NCBI RefSeq assembly: GCF_035117555.1 | Contig: NZ_JAYKPK010000006.1 | Location: forward strand, 62,001 to 126,000 | Source of the DNA: Yoonia sp035117555 | GTDB taxonomy: Bacteria; Pseudomonadota; Alphaproteobacteria; Rhodobacterales; Rhodobacteraceae | Direction of reading: 5' to 3' | Length of the DNA: 64,000 nucleotides | In this document: in pieces, positions 40,835 through 48,873 of the stretch | Numbering within the stretch: position 1 is the first letter of the stretch | Layout of the letters: each line of letters opens with the position of its first letter | Made by a program: the position numbers and the translations under genes | The notes under the pieces: generated by a model | Databases searched by the model: none | The model's input: only the letters and a program-made list of their open reading frames with translations | Told to the model about the DNA's origin: nothing

Positions 40835-41605
40835 TCAGCCCATCAGCCCGCGACGAACCAGATTGATCCCAGCGATCACCAGCACCCACAGGGTCACTTT
40901 GCGGAACCTGTCAGCATCGAACCGATCCCCCAGTTTGAACCCCAACCACATGCCCAGCAGGCCCGGCACCACCAGCGCCGCTGAAAATGGCCAAGTCTGC
41001 GCATTCAGCACGCCCGATTGCAGATGCCCCATGAACAGCATCACCGACCCCAGCCCATAGATCACCCCCTGCACCGACATCTGCCGGTCGCGCGGCGTGC
41101 CAACCGCCAGCAGATAGAGCACCGTCGGCGGCCCCCAAGTGCCGGTCAAACCGCCCAGAATGCCCGAGGCGATCCCCGCCACCCATTCCACCACACGGCG
41201 CAAATGCGGCGGAATCACCGGACGCCAGCCCGCGATCTGGATCAGGCACAGGATCACCACCGGGACGCCCAAAACGATGAACAACGTATCGGTTGGAATC
41301 TGGCGCAAAAACTGGGCCGAGACCAGAATCATCACGCAGACCATCACGATATAACGCCAATGTTCGATCAAAGCCTCGCGCGCCTGTCCCATACCGGCGC
41401 GCCCGACCTGCCAGATATTGCTGACCACAATCGGCAGGACGATGCCCGCGATGATCAGCTCGGGTGCGATGGCAATCCCCATCCCCGACACCATGATCAG
41501 CGGCATGGCAAAGCCTACCGCCCCTTTGACAAACCCGCCAAGCAAGGTGACCAAACAGGCGAAAGCGAATAATTCGGGCGAGATGACGCTGAAAATATAT
41601 GACAT
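40835..41605 (-). CDS. sulfite exporter TauE/SafE family permease
   Basis: 256 residues, seven to eight predicted membrane helices. Two TauE/SafE half-repeats are visible: FACLVTLLGGFVKGAVGFAMPLIMVSGM near the start and EWVAGIASGILGGLTGTWGPPTVLYLLA in the middle. Probably exports or imports a small organosulfonate or inorganic sulfur anion; substrate not deducible. Divergent from mcd. Confidence 0.88.
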   Translation of the reverse strand: MSYIFSVISPELFAFACLVTLLGGFVKGAVGFAMPLIMVSGMGIAIAPELIIAGIVLPIVVSNIWQVGRAGMGQAREALIEHWRYIVMVCVMILVSAQFLRQIPTDTLFIVLGVPVVILCLIQIAGWRPVIPPHLRRVVEWVAGIASGILGGLTGTWGPPTVLYLLAVGTPRDRQMSVQGVIYGLGSVMLFMGHLQSGVLNAQTWPFSAALVVPGLLGMWLGFKLGDRFDADRFRKVTLWVLVIAGINLVRRGLMG

Positions 41606-41663
41606 GCCGTGTCTTAGGATGTTTCCTGACCCGCCGCATCACGAAATTGCATGCGACACTTTC

Positions 41664-41689
41664 ATTCACTGGATCTACGTTTTGTGAAT
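41664..41689. promoter_or_regulatory. ATTCAC/GTGAAT inverted repeat between TauE and mcd
   Basis: Six-bp arms separated by 14 bp, about 60 bp upstream of the mcd ATG. A possible operator, but short and easily fortuitous. Confidence 0.25.
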
Positions 41690-41752
41690 TAATATTGCGC
41701 TGCGACTGCGAAGTGTTTATCTCTGCACCTGCACATCGATTGGAGAGACGCC

Positions 41753-43438
41753 ATGCCCCATGACGGACAGGACATTCACATGACGCAAAGCCCGGTGCTT
41801 GCGGATCTGCTGGCGCTGACAGGCACGGCTGTGCCCGCCGTTGACCAAATCCTCACGCTGGCCAAAGACGCCGTACGCGCCAAAGTCACACAGGATGGCC
41901 GCGTCAGCGCCAAGCTGATCGACAAATACCAAACTGCTGCCCATGGCCTTGCTTGGCTTGCCACCTACGCCCAATCCCTGACCCAGATGCAACGCTGGGC
42001 TGAACGTTTGCAGGCGGAAGGCAAATTCGGCGAGGTCGAACAATTGATTCACCAGATCGCCTTTGGCGAATATCTGTCCCAGATCATCGGCGGCATCCCG
42101 ATGAGCCAAGGCGAGATCATCCGCCCTCAGGATATCGGCCTGTCGCAGGACGACCTGCTCAGCATGGATGTGCCTGCGGTGAAAACATTGGCCGCACAGG
42201 GCAATACGCAGGACGCACGGATGCGCCTCGTCGCATTGATGCAGGATCAATCCGCCAATCTGACGGTCGGCGCCTCGGGCCTTGATGACGAATTGGAAAT
42301 GATCCGCGAACAATTCCGGCGCTTTTCCTTGGAAAAGGTCGAACCTCATGCGCATGACTGGCATCTCAAGGATGAATTGATCCCGCTGGCGATCATTGAT
42401 GAAATGGCCGAAATGGGCGTTTTCGGCCTGACCATCCCAGAGGAATATGGCGGTTTTGGCCTGTCAAAAGCCTCCATGTGCGTCGTGTCAGAGGAATTGT
42501 CGCGCGGCTATATCGGCGTGGGGTCACTGGCGACACGTACGGAAATCGCCGCCGAACTGATCCTCTGCGGCGGCACGGAAGAGCAAAAGCAGCACTGGCT
42601 GCCCGGCCTGGCCTCTGCCGAAATCTTGCCCACCGCTGTCTTCACCGAACCTAATACCGGGTCCGACCTGGGCAGCTTACGTACCCGCGCCGTGAAAAAG
42701 GGCGATGATTGGGAAGTGACCGGCAACAAGACATGGATCACCCATGCGACCCGCACCCATGTGATGACTTTGCTCGCCCGGACTGATCCTTCCACCACCG
42801 ATTACAGCGGTCTGTCGATGTTTCTGGCCGAAAAGACACCCGGCACGGAAGAAGACCCCTTTCCCACGCCCGGCATGACCGGCGGCGAGATCGAAGTGCT
42901 CGGCTATCGCGGCATGAAGGAATATGAACTGGCTTTTGACTGTTTCGTGGTCAAAGGCGACAATTTGCTTGGCGGCGAAACCGGCAAAGGTTTCAAACAA
43001 TTGATGCAGACCTTCGAATCCGCCCGGATCCAGACCGCCGCCCGCGCCGTGGGTGTCGCGCAATCGGCGCTCGATGTGGGGATGCAATATGCGCAGGACC
43101 GCAAGCAATTCGGTGCCGCGCTGATCAATTTCCCGCGTGTGGCAGGCAAACTGGCCATGATGGCGGTAGAAATCACCGTGGCCCGGCAACTGACCTATTT
43201 CAGCGCCCATGAAAAAGACCACGACCGGCGCTGCGATCTTGAGGCCGGGATGGCCAAACTGCTGGGCGCGCGTGTCGCCTGGGCCTGCGCCGATAATGCG
43301 CTGCAAATCCACGGCGGCAACGGCTTCGCCCTGGAATACAAGATCAGCCGGATTCTCTGCGATGCCCGCATCCTCAATATCTTTGAAGGTGCCGCCGAAA
43401 TTCAGGCCCAGGTCATCGCGCGGCGGGTGCTCGGTTAA
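41753..43438 (+). CDS. mcd: (2S)-methylsuccinyl-CoA dehydrogenase
   Basis: 561 residues, longer than ordinary acyl-CoA dehydrogenases (about 380-400) because of an N-terminal extension of roughly 170 residues, which is characteristic of Mcd. The core carries EEYGGFGLSKASMCVVSEELSRGY, TEPNTGSDLGSLRTRAV, the FAD region and the C-terminal catalytic-base segment QIHGGNGFALEYKISRILCDARILNIFEGAAEIQ. Oxidises methylsuccinyl-CoA to mesaconyl-CoA in the ethylmalonyl-CoA pathway, with electrons to ETF (etfBA in this window). GGAGAG precedes the ATG. The stop overlaps that of recO. Confidence 0.88.
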   Translation: MPHDGQDIHMTQSPVLADLLALTGTAVPAVDQILTLAKDAVRAKVTQDGRVSAKLIDKYQTAAHGLAWLATYAQSLTQMQRWAERLQAEGKFGEVEQLIHQIAFGEYLSQIIGGIPMSQGEIIRPQDIGLSQDDLLSMDVPAVKTLAAQGNTQDARMRLVALMQDQSANLTVGASGLDDELEMIREQFRRFSLEKVEPHAHDWHLKDELIPLAIIDEMAEMGVFGLTIPEEYGGFGLSKASMCVVSEELSRGYIGVGSLATRTEIAAELILCGGTEEQKQHWLPGLASAEILPTAVFTEPNTGSDLGSLRTRAVKKGDDWEVTGNKTWITHATRTHVMTLLARTDPSTTDYSGLSMFLAEKTPGTEEDPFPTPGMTGGEIEVLGYRGMKEYELAFDCFVVKGDNLLGGETGKGFKQLMQTFESARIQTAARAVGVAQSALDVGMQYAQDRKQFGAALINFPRVAGKLAMMAVEITVARQLTYFSAHEKDHDRRCDLEAGMAKLLGARVAWACADNALQIHGGNGFALEYKISRILCDARILNIFEGAAEIQAQVIARRVLG

Positions 43439-44169
43439 TTGGCATCCATCCGCAGGATCGCATCAATCAGCCGCGCGCGAGCGGCTGGCATCGGGCGATC
43501 CCCCAACCCTTTGATCAGCCGGTTTTCGATGAAGAACCCGGTCGTCCCAAGCGCCTTGGCAATCTCTGCCCCCGAAGCTTCACCTTTGCCGGCCAGCACC
43601 GCCGGCAAAGGCAATAACCGGTCCGCCCATATCCCCGCCGCATCACGGCTGACCGCGCGACCGGATTTGGGCGAAACGAATGCCAGATCCTCATTCACCC
43701 CGCTTGCCGCACAGGCGGACAGGTCCATCCCGAACCCCATCTCCTCCAGCAAAGCCTGTTCCCAGCGCAGATAGGCCAATGGCCAGACATCCGGCTGCCC
43801 CAGCAGGTCGAGCAGGGCGATAGTGCGCTGATAAAGCGGCAGATGCGCCTCGCGCTCTGGCAGGACCATCACCAACAATGCGCAGACCGCATTCAGCCCC
43901 GCCAGCGACAACCGGTCCCCCATCGCTGCGGCTGATCGTGACCGGACAGGCTCGACGGTAAACGTCCCCAGATGATCATCCAGCCGGGCCGACCAGGTCA
44001 CTGTGACCTGCGCGCCGGGCTGCAACACAGGCGCGATTTTGCGACTGACACCGCCGCGCACAACACCGGCGTGACGGCCATGATCCGGGCTGAACACTTC
44101 GATAATCGCCGAGGTTTCACCAAAGGCGCGCACCGAAAGCAAAGCCGCCTCATCGCGCCAGGTGATCAT
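43435..44169 (-). CDS. recO: DNA repair protein RecO
   Basis: 244 residues. The N-terminal OB-fold (MITWRDEAALLSVRAFGETSAIIEVFSPDHGRHAGVVRGGVSRK) and the helical C-terminal part (FGMDLSACAASGVNEDLAFVSPKSGRAVS, where the Cys pair of zinc-binding RecO is mostly lost) fit the family. Loads RecA on gaps with RecR. Convergent with mcd, overlapping it by four bases at the stop codons. Confidence 0.93.
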   Translation of the reverse strand: MITWRDEAALLSVRAFGETSAIIEVFSPDHGRHAGVVRGGVSRKIAPVLQPGAQVTVTWSARLDDHLGTFTVEPVRSRSAAAMGDRLSLAGLNAVCALLVMVLPEREAHLPLYQRTIALLDLLGQPDVWPLAYLRWEQALLEEMGFGMDLSACAASGVNEDLAFVSPKSGRAVSRDAAGIWADRLLPLPAVLAGKGEASGAEIAKALGTTGFFIENRLIKGLGDRPMPAARARLIDAILRMDAN

Positions 44170-44177
44170 TTTGGACC

Positions 44178-44220
44178 CTGGCTTCTTATTTCCAAAAATA
44201 CTCCCGCCGGAGGCATCAAA
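44178..44220. repeat. relative of the 36-bp repeat, inverted
   Basis: Read on the minus strand it begins GATGCCTCCGGCGGGAGTATT, sharing the GCCTCCGGCGGG core with the copies at 24343 and 33499, then diverges. It fills the recO-DUF1491 gap. Confidence 0.5.
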
Positions 44221-44221
44221 G

Positions 44222-44548
44222 TCATTTCAACCCATCGTCATCCAAAAGATGCCGCCCCAGCCTGTCTTCAACCTCGATCACCCAAAGGTCAGGATCAAAG
44301 CCGCATTGGCATTGGATCGATTGATCGACATCCGCCTCCGCGCCTTCGGCCAGCACGACCCAGACGCGATCCCCACTCATCAGATCAAAACTGCGCTGGT
44401 AACAACAAGCCTGCCCGTCCAGCGTGTTCAGCTTCACCATCACCGCGCCGGAGGTGGCATCGCCGCGCTCTACAACAAAAGCCGGGATCGCGGCGAGCCG
44501 CAACCGGGTCAGATAGGCCGACACCCAGATGTCGGCGGTCAATCTCAT
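44222..44548 (-). CDS. DUF1491 family protein
   Basis: 108 residues. RLTADIWVSAYLTRLRLAAIPAFVVERGDATSGAVMVKLNTLDG and the SFDLMSGDRVWVVL segment match the alphaproteobacterial DUF1491 family of unknown function. Its ATG overlaps the era stop (ATGA), so it belongs to the lepB-rnc-era transcript. Confidence 0.85.
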   Translation of the reverse strand: MRLTADIWVSAYLTRLRLAAIPAFVVERGDATSGAVMVKLNTLDGQACCYQRSFDLMSGDRVWVVLAEGAEADVDQSIQCQCGFDPDLWVIEVEDRLGRHLLDDDGLK

Positions 44549-45462
44549 GTATTGCCGTCTTTGAAATCCAGCCCCATTTCGGAATAGCGCTCTTTTTCTT
44601 CCAACCAGTTGGGCCGCACCTTGACCTGCAAGAACAGATGCACCGGGCGGCCCAGAAATTCGGTGATCTCGGCACGGGCCGCCTGACTGACAGCTTTGAT
44701 CGTCTCGCCGCCCTTGCCCAACACGATGCCTTTGTGGCCGTCACGCGCGACATAGATCAACTGGTCAATCTTGGCTGATCCATCTGGACGTTCTTCCCAA
44801 TTTTCAGTCTCGACCGTCAATTCATAAGGCAATTCCTGATGCAACCGCAAAGTCAGCTTTTCACGGGTCATCTCTGCCGCGATCATCCGCATCGGCAGAT
44901 CGGCGATCTGGTCCTCGGGATAAAGCCACGGGCCTTCCGGCACCTGTTCAACCAGCCAGGCGCGAAGCGCATCGCAGCCGTGGCCACGTTCAGCAGAGAT
45001 CATGAAGGTTTCGGCAAAAGGAAATGCCTCATTCATATCGCGAGTCAGGGCCAGCAAACCTTCGGATTTCACCTTGTCGATCTTGTTGATCGCCAGCGCC
45101 ACTTTGGTCTTGCCGGTCCGGTCCGCGAGATTGGCAAGGATCGCCTTGACCCCTTCGCTCATCCCGCGATGGGCCTCGATCATCAGCACGACGACATCGG
45201 CATCTGCGGCACCGCCCCAAGCAGCGGCGACCATTGCACGATCCAGCCTCCGACGGGGTTTGAACAGACCGGGCGTGTCGATAAAGATCAGCTGCGCCTG
45301 CCCGTCCATCGCGACACCACGAATGCGCGCGCGCGTGGTCTGCACCTTATGGGTGACGATAGACACCTTGGCCCCCACCATCCGGTTCAGCAGCGTCGAT
45401 TTGCCGGCATTCGGTTCCCCGATCAGGGCGACAAAGCCTGCTTTGGTCGGTGCGTCACTCAT
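44545..45462 (-). CDS. era: GTPase Era
   Basis: 305 residues. G1 GEPNAGKSTLLNRMVGAKVSIVT, G3 DTPGLFKP, G4 NKIDKVK, then the C-terminal KH domain with the GxxG-type segment in YVARDGHKGIVLGKGGETIKAVSQAARAEI. Needed for 16S rRNA 3'-end maturation and 30S assembly. Overlaps rnc by four bases. Confidence 0.97.
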   Translation of the reverse strand: MSDAPTKAGFVALIGEPNAGKSTLLNRMVGAKVSIVTHKVQTTRARIRGVAMDGQAQLIFIDTPGLFKPRRRLDRAMVAAAWGGAADADVVVLMIEAHRGMSEGVKAILANLADRTGKTKVALAINKIDKVKSEGLLALTRDMNEAFPFAETFMISAERGHGCDALRAWLVEQVPEGPWLYPEDQIADLPMRMIAAEMTREKLTLRLHQELPYELTVETENWEERPDGSAKIDQLIYVARDGHKGIVLGKGGETIKAVSQAARAEITEFLGRPVHLFLQVKVRPNWLEEKERYSEMGLDFKDGNT

Positions 45463-46139
45463 GGGTCAACTTTCTTCAAAAGGGCGGCGGCAGCAGCTTG
45501 TTCCGCCTGCCGTTTTGACCCTGCGGTCGCTGTCTCGGTCTGGCCGGATGCCAGTTTGACCGCAATCGTAAACGCGGGCTGGTGGTCAGGTCCAGTGCGC
45601 GCGACCTCTGTATAGCTCGGCGGTTCCTCACCGCGGGCCTGCGCCCATTCCTGCAGCGCGGTTTTGGCGTCGCGGGCGTCATCGGCCACATCCGTGATCC
45701 GCGCACCCCAAAGGGTCAGGATCACCTGCCGCGCGGCGTCAAAGCCACCATCCTGATAGACGGCGGCAATCACCGCCTCCATCGCATCGGCAAGCAGAGC
45801 CTCTTTGCGGCGGCCACCTGATTTCATCTCGGACCGGCCCAGTTTGATCACCGAACCCAGATCAATCTGTCGGGCGACATCGGCGCAGGTTTCGCGACGC
45901 ACGAGGGCATTGTAGCGGGGTGCCAGCAAACCTTCGGGCGCAGAGGGATCAGCTTTCAACAAAGCCTCGGCCATGACCAGACCCAGCACCCGGTCACCAA
46001 GAAATTCCAGCCGCTGGTTATCATCGCGATGCGGGCTGACCATGGAAGAATGGGTCACCGCGCGCACCAACAGATCGGGCCGTGCAAAATCATGGCCAAG
46101 GCGCATTGAGAACGCCATCAGATCAGCGGATAATTTCAC
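45459..46139 (-). CDS. rnc: ribonuclease III
   Basis: 226 residues starting at GTG (GTGA overlap with the lepB stop). The catalytic signature is QRLEFLGDRVLGLVMAEALL, with the second acidic site in LLADAMEAVIAAVYQDGG. The C-terminal dsRNA-binding domain covers about 155-224. Processes rRNA and structured mRNAs. Confidence 0.96.
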   Translation of the reverse strand: MKLSADLMAFSMRLGHDFARPDLLVRAVTHSSMVSPHRDDNQRLEFLGDRVLGLVMAEALLKADPSAPEGLLAPRYNALVRRETCADVARQIDLGSVIKLGRSEMKSGGRRKEALLADAMEAVIAAVYQDGGFDAARQVILTLWGARITDVADDARDAKTALQEWAQARGEEPPSYTEVARTGPDHQPAFTIAVKLASGQTETATAGSKRQAEQAAAAALLKKVDP

Positions 46140-46972
46140 TCTAATGCCTTAAAGAAACGGTCGCTGCGCCATGTCCAGAAGGCCAGCATCGACCGACCAG
46201 CAGAGGAGAACAGCACGCGGTCAGCGCGCCCGACGATATGTTTGCGCTCAACAAAGCCGACACCGCCCAAGGTTTGCGGCACGCGGCTGTCAACGGAATT
46301 GTCACGGTTGTCGCCCATGAAGAAAAACTGGCCCTCTGGCACGGTATAGACACCAGTATTGTCGCTGGAACGTGGGCCGACATCGAGGATGGAATGGGTC
46401 GTACCACCGGGCAGCGTTTCAATCTGGCGGATCTTGTCGCAATCAGCGCCCATGCCGACCGGTCCGTTGGCGCACATCGGGCGGCCACCCATCGGGCCCT
46501 GCGGTTCCATGACCTCGGTAAAGGTGCCGCCGTCTTCCAACCCGACTGCCGTCCCATTGATCTGCAACACGCCGTCGATCATCTGCACCCGGTCGCCCGG
46601 CTCGCCGATCAGGCGTTTGATGTAATCCTGCCCCGTGACCGGATGGCGGAACACAACGATATCGCCACGCACCGGATCAGAGCCGAACAGGCGGGTATCG
46701 CTGTCTTCGGCAAAGCCGCAGAAGTCATCAGCACCAATATCCAGCCCCACCGCAGGCACCCGGATCGACGGGCAGGAGGCATAGGAATATCCATAGGCCA
46801 TCTTATTCACGAAAAGGAAATCGCCGATCAGCAAAGTGTCCTTCATCGACCCGGAGGGAATCCAGAATGGCTGGAAAAACAGCGTTCGGAACACACCCGC
46901 AATGATCAGCGCCCAAAAGATCGTCTTGATCGTTTCTTTCACGCTGCTGACAAAGCCTGTCTTTTCGGCCAT
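46136..46972 (-). CDS. lepB: signal peptidase I
   Basis: 278 residues with one N-terminal membrane anchor (about 12-33). The catalytic Ser lies in FWIPSGSMKDTLLIGDFLFVNKMAYG and the catalytic Lys in GDIVVFRHPVTGQDYIKRLIGEPGD; box E is FFMGDNRDNSVDSR. Cleaves Sec and Tat signal peptides. First gene of lepB-rnc-era-DUF1491, possibly with recO. Confidence 0.97.
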   Translation of the reverse strand: MAEKTGFVSSVKETIKTIFWALIIAGVFRTLFFQPFWIPSGSMKDTLLIGDFLFVNKMAYGYSYASCPSIRVPAVGLDIGADDFCGFAEDSDTRLFGSDPVRGDIVVFRHPVTGQDYIKRLIGEPGDRVQMIDGVLQINGTAVGLEDGGTFTEVMEPQGPMGGRPMCANGPVGMGADCDKIRQIETLPGGTTHSILDVGPRSSDNTGVYTVPEGQFFFMGDNRDNSVDSRVPQTLGGVGFVERKHIVGRADRVLFSSAGRSMLAFWTWRSDRFFKALE

Positions 46973-47023
46973 TTTCCGTTCCTTTATGGGTTTGACGCTA
47001 CATGATCGCGCGGCGGTGTGGTG

Positions 47024-47425
47024 TCAAGCGATGGGCCGCGCCTCGATCACCACAAAGGCTTGTGCCCAAGGGTGATCATCGGTCAGCGTGACATGGATAA
47101 TGGCCTCATGCCCCGGTGGCGTCATCTGATCGAGCCGGTCTTTCGCCCAACCCGTCACGGCCATCACCGGCTGTCCGGTGTGCAGGTTCGATACCGCCAT
47201 ATCTTTCCACGCAATCCCCATGCGCAACCCGGTGCCGAGTGCCTTGGAACAAGCCTCTTTCGCGGCCCAGCGTTTGGCATAGGTGCCGGGCGTGTCGTGC
47301 CGCGCTTCGGCCTTGGCCTGCTCAACAGGGGTAAAGACACGGTTGCGGAACCGGTCGCCGAAACGGTCCAAAGTCCCCGCGATCCGTTCGATATTCGCCA
47401 GATCAGTGCCGATGCCAAGGATCAT
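47024..47425 (-). CDS. acpS: holo-[acyl-carrier-protein] synthase
   Basis: 133 residues, normal for AcpS. ILGIGTDLANIERI holds the metal-binding Asp; RWAAKEACSKALGTG holds the second acidic site. Transfers phosphopantetheine from CoA to ACP. The ATG overlaps the pdxJ stop by four bases. Confidence 0.96.
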   Translation of the reverse strand: MILGIGTDLANIERIAGTLDRFGDRFRNRVFTPVEQAKAEARHDTPGTYAKRWAAKEACSKALGTGLRMGIAWKDMAVSNLHTGQPVMAVTGWAKDRLDQMTPPGHEAIIHVTLTDDHPWAQAFVVIEARPIA

Positions 47426-48171
47426 CCGCGCGCTTCATCCATCAGGCGGCGCATTTCGGCAATCGCGGGGCCGAGGCCCAAGAACACCGATTCCCCGATC
47501 AGGAAATGACCGATGTTCAGTTCCGCGACCTGCGGTAGCGCGGCAATCGGTGCCACACATTCATAGGTCAGCCCGTGGCCGACATGGACCTCCAACCCCA
47601 GATCCGTAGCAAAGTCGGTCATTGCGGTGATCTTGCGCAGTTCTTCGTCGCGCGTGGCCCAGTCCCCTTCGGCCCAGGCATCGGCATAGGCGCCGGAATG
47701 CAGCTCTATCACCGGCGCGCCGATCCGGTGCGCGGCGCGGATCTGCGCCTCATCCGCCGCGATGAAGAGCGACACGCGGGACCCGGCGTCGCGCAAGGGG
47801 GCGATATAGGCAGCAAGGGCGTTGTCATTTCCTGCGACATCAAGGCCGCCCTCGGTGGTGCGTTCTTCACGTTTTTCCGGCACAAGACAGACCGCATGTG
47901 GTTTATGGCGCAACGCAATCGCCTGCATGTCCGGCGTCGCGGCCATCTCGAAATTCAAAGGCACGGTCAAAGCCGCCATCAACCGGTCGATATCGCTGTC
48001 GATGATATGGCGACGATCCTCGCGCAGATGGGCGGTGATGCCATCGGCCCCGGCCTCGGCCGCCAAGAGCGCCGCGCGCACAGGATCAGGAACCGCGCCA
48101 CCACGCGCGTTGCGGATGGTCGCGACATGGTCGATGTTCACACCCAGACGGAGCCTGTTCTTTGCCATCAT
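47422..48171 (-). CDS. pdxJ: pyridoxine 5'-phosphate synthase
   Basis: 249-residue PdxJ TIM barrel: LRLGVNIDHVATIRNARGGAVPDPVRAALLAAEAGADGITAHLREDRRHI, LCLVPEKREERTTEGGLDV-type loop and VGHGLTYECV, ELNIGHFLIGESVFLG at the C-terminus. Final ring closure of vitamin B6 synthesis. Two consecutive ATG codons; overlaps the DUF2062 gene upstream. Confidence 0.97.
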   Translation of the reverse strand: MMAKNRLRLGVNIDHVATIRNARGGAVPDPVRAALLAAEAGADGITAHLREDRRHIIDSDIDRLMAALTVPLNFEMAATPDMQAIALRHKPHAVCLVPEKREERTTEGGLDVAGNDNALAAYIAPLRDAGSRVSLFIAADEAQIRAAHRIGAPVIELHSGAYADAWAEGDWATRDEELRKITAMTDFATDLGLEVHVGHGLTYECVAPIAALPQVAELNIGHFLIGESVFLGLGPAIAEMRRLMDEARG

Positions 48172-48851
48172 TTTCCCTTTCCGACGCCATTCATTGCATC
48201 AGGTTTCACTTTCAACTTATCCAGCTTGGCCTGCAACAGCTTGCGCCGCCGTTTTTGATAAGCGGCAACGATCGGCACAAAGAGGTAGTAACAGATCGCT
48301 GCACAGACGATCCCCGGGGCAAGCCCACCGATCAGATAGGGCACGAAGACCTCGTGGTAAAATGCAATCAATCCGGTCCAGTCAGCGCGTTCAGGTGTGA
48401 ATGCAGCTATAAAGTTATGGCCGATATCGTAAAAAGCATTCTGAAACTGGCAGACAATCGTGCAATAATCGTCGCTGACATTGCGGCCAAGGCCGAACAA
48501 TGCTGCGTTGAATGGTCGCCCCATGATCCAATAGCCACTGCCCAATGCGGCAATGCCAATCGGCACATAGGTCAGCGGATTGCCAAAGAACGTACCCAAA
48601 AGAGCGGCGAGCATATTGCCCCGCATCACCCGCGCCAGCAGCACGGCAATCACGAAATGCAGCCCATAGAACGGCGTGAAAGCGGTGAACACGCCCGCCG
48701 CAATCCCGCGCGAGATTTTTTCTGGCGTATCCGGCAACCGCCGCAGGCGGTGTTTGACATAGCCGAACGCCCGCCCCCAGCCACCGCGCGGGTAGAGGAA
48801 ATCCAGCACGATCTTCCAGATCGGCCGCCTGTCCCTGCGCTTGAACACCAC
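48168..48851 (-). CDS. DUF2062 membrane protein
   Basis: 227 residues. The DUF2062 core reads PRGGWGRAFGYVKHRLRRLPDTPEKISRGIAAGVFTAFTPFYGLHFVIAVLLARVMRGNMLAALLGTFFGNPLTYVPI. Three hydrophobic segments are visible. Function unknown; conserved next to pdxJ and relA in this group. Confidence 0.88.
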   Translation of the reverse strand: MVFKRRDRRPIWKIVLDFLYPRGGWGRAFGYVKHRLRRLPDTPEKISRGIAAGVFTAFTPFYGLHFVIAVLLARVMRGNMLAALLGTFFGNPLTYVPIGIAALGSGYWIMGRPFNAALFGLGRNVSDDYCTIVCQFQNAFYDIGHNFIAAFTPERADWTGLIAFYHEVFVPYLIGGLAPGIVCAAICYYLFVPIVAAYQKRRRKLLQAKLDKLKVKPDAMNGVGKGK

Positions 48852-48873
48852 TAACTCTTACCTCTCTGGCCCT

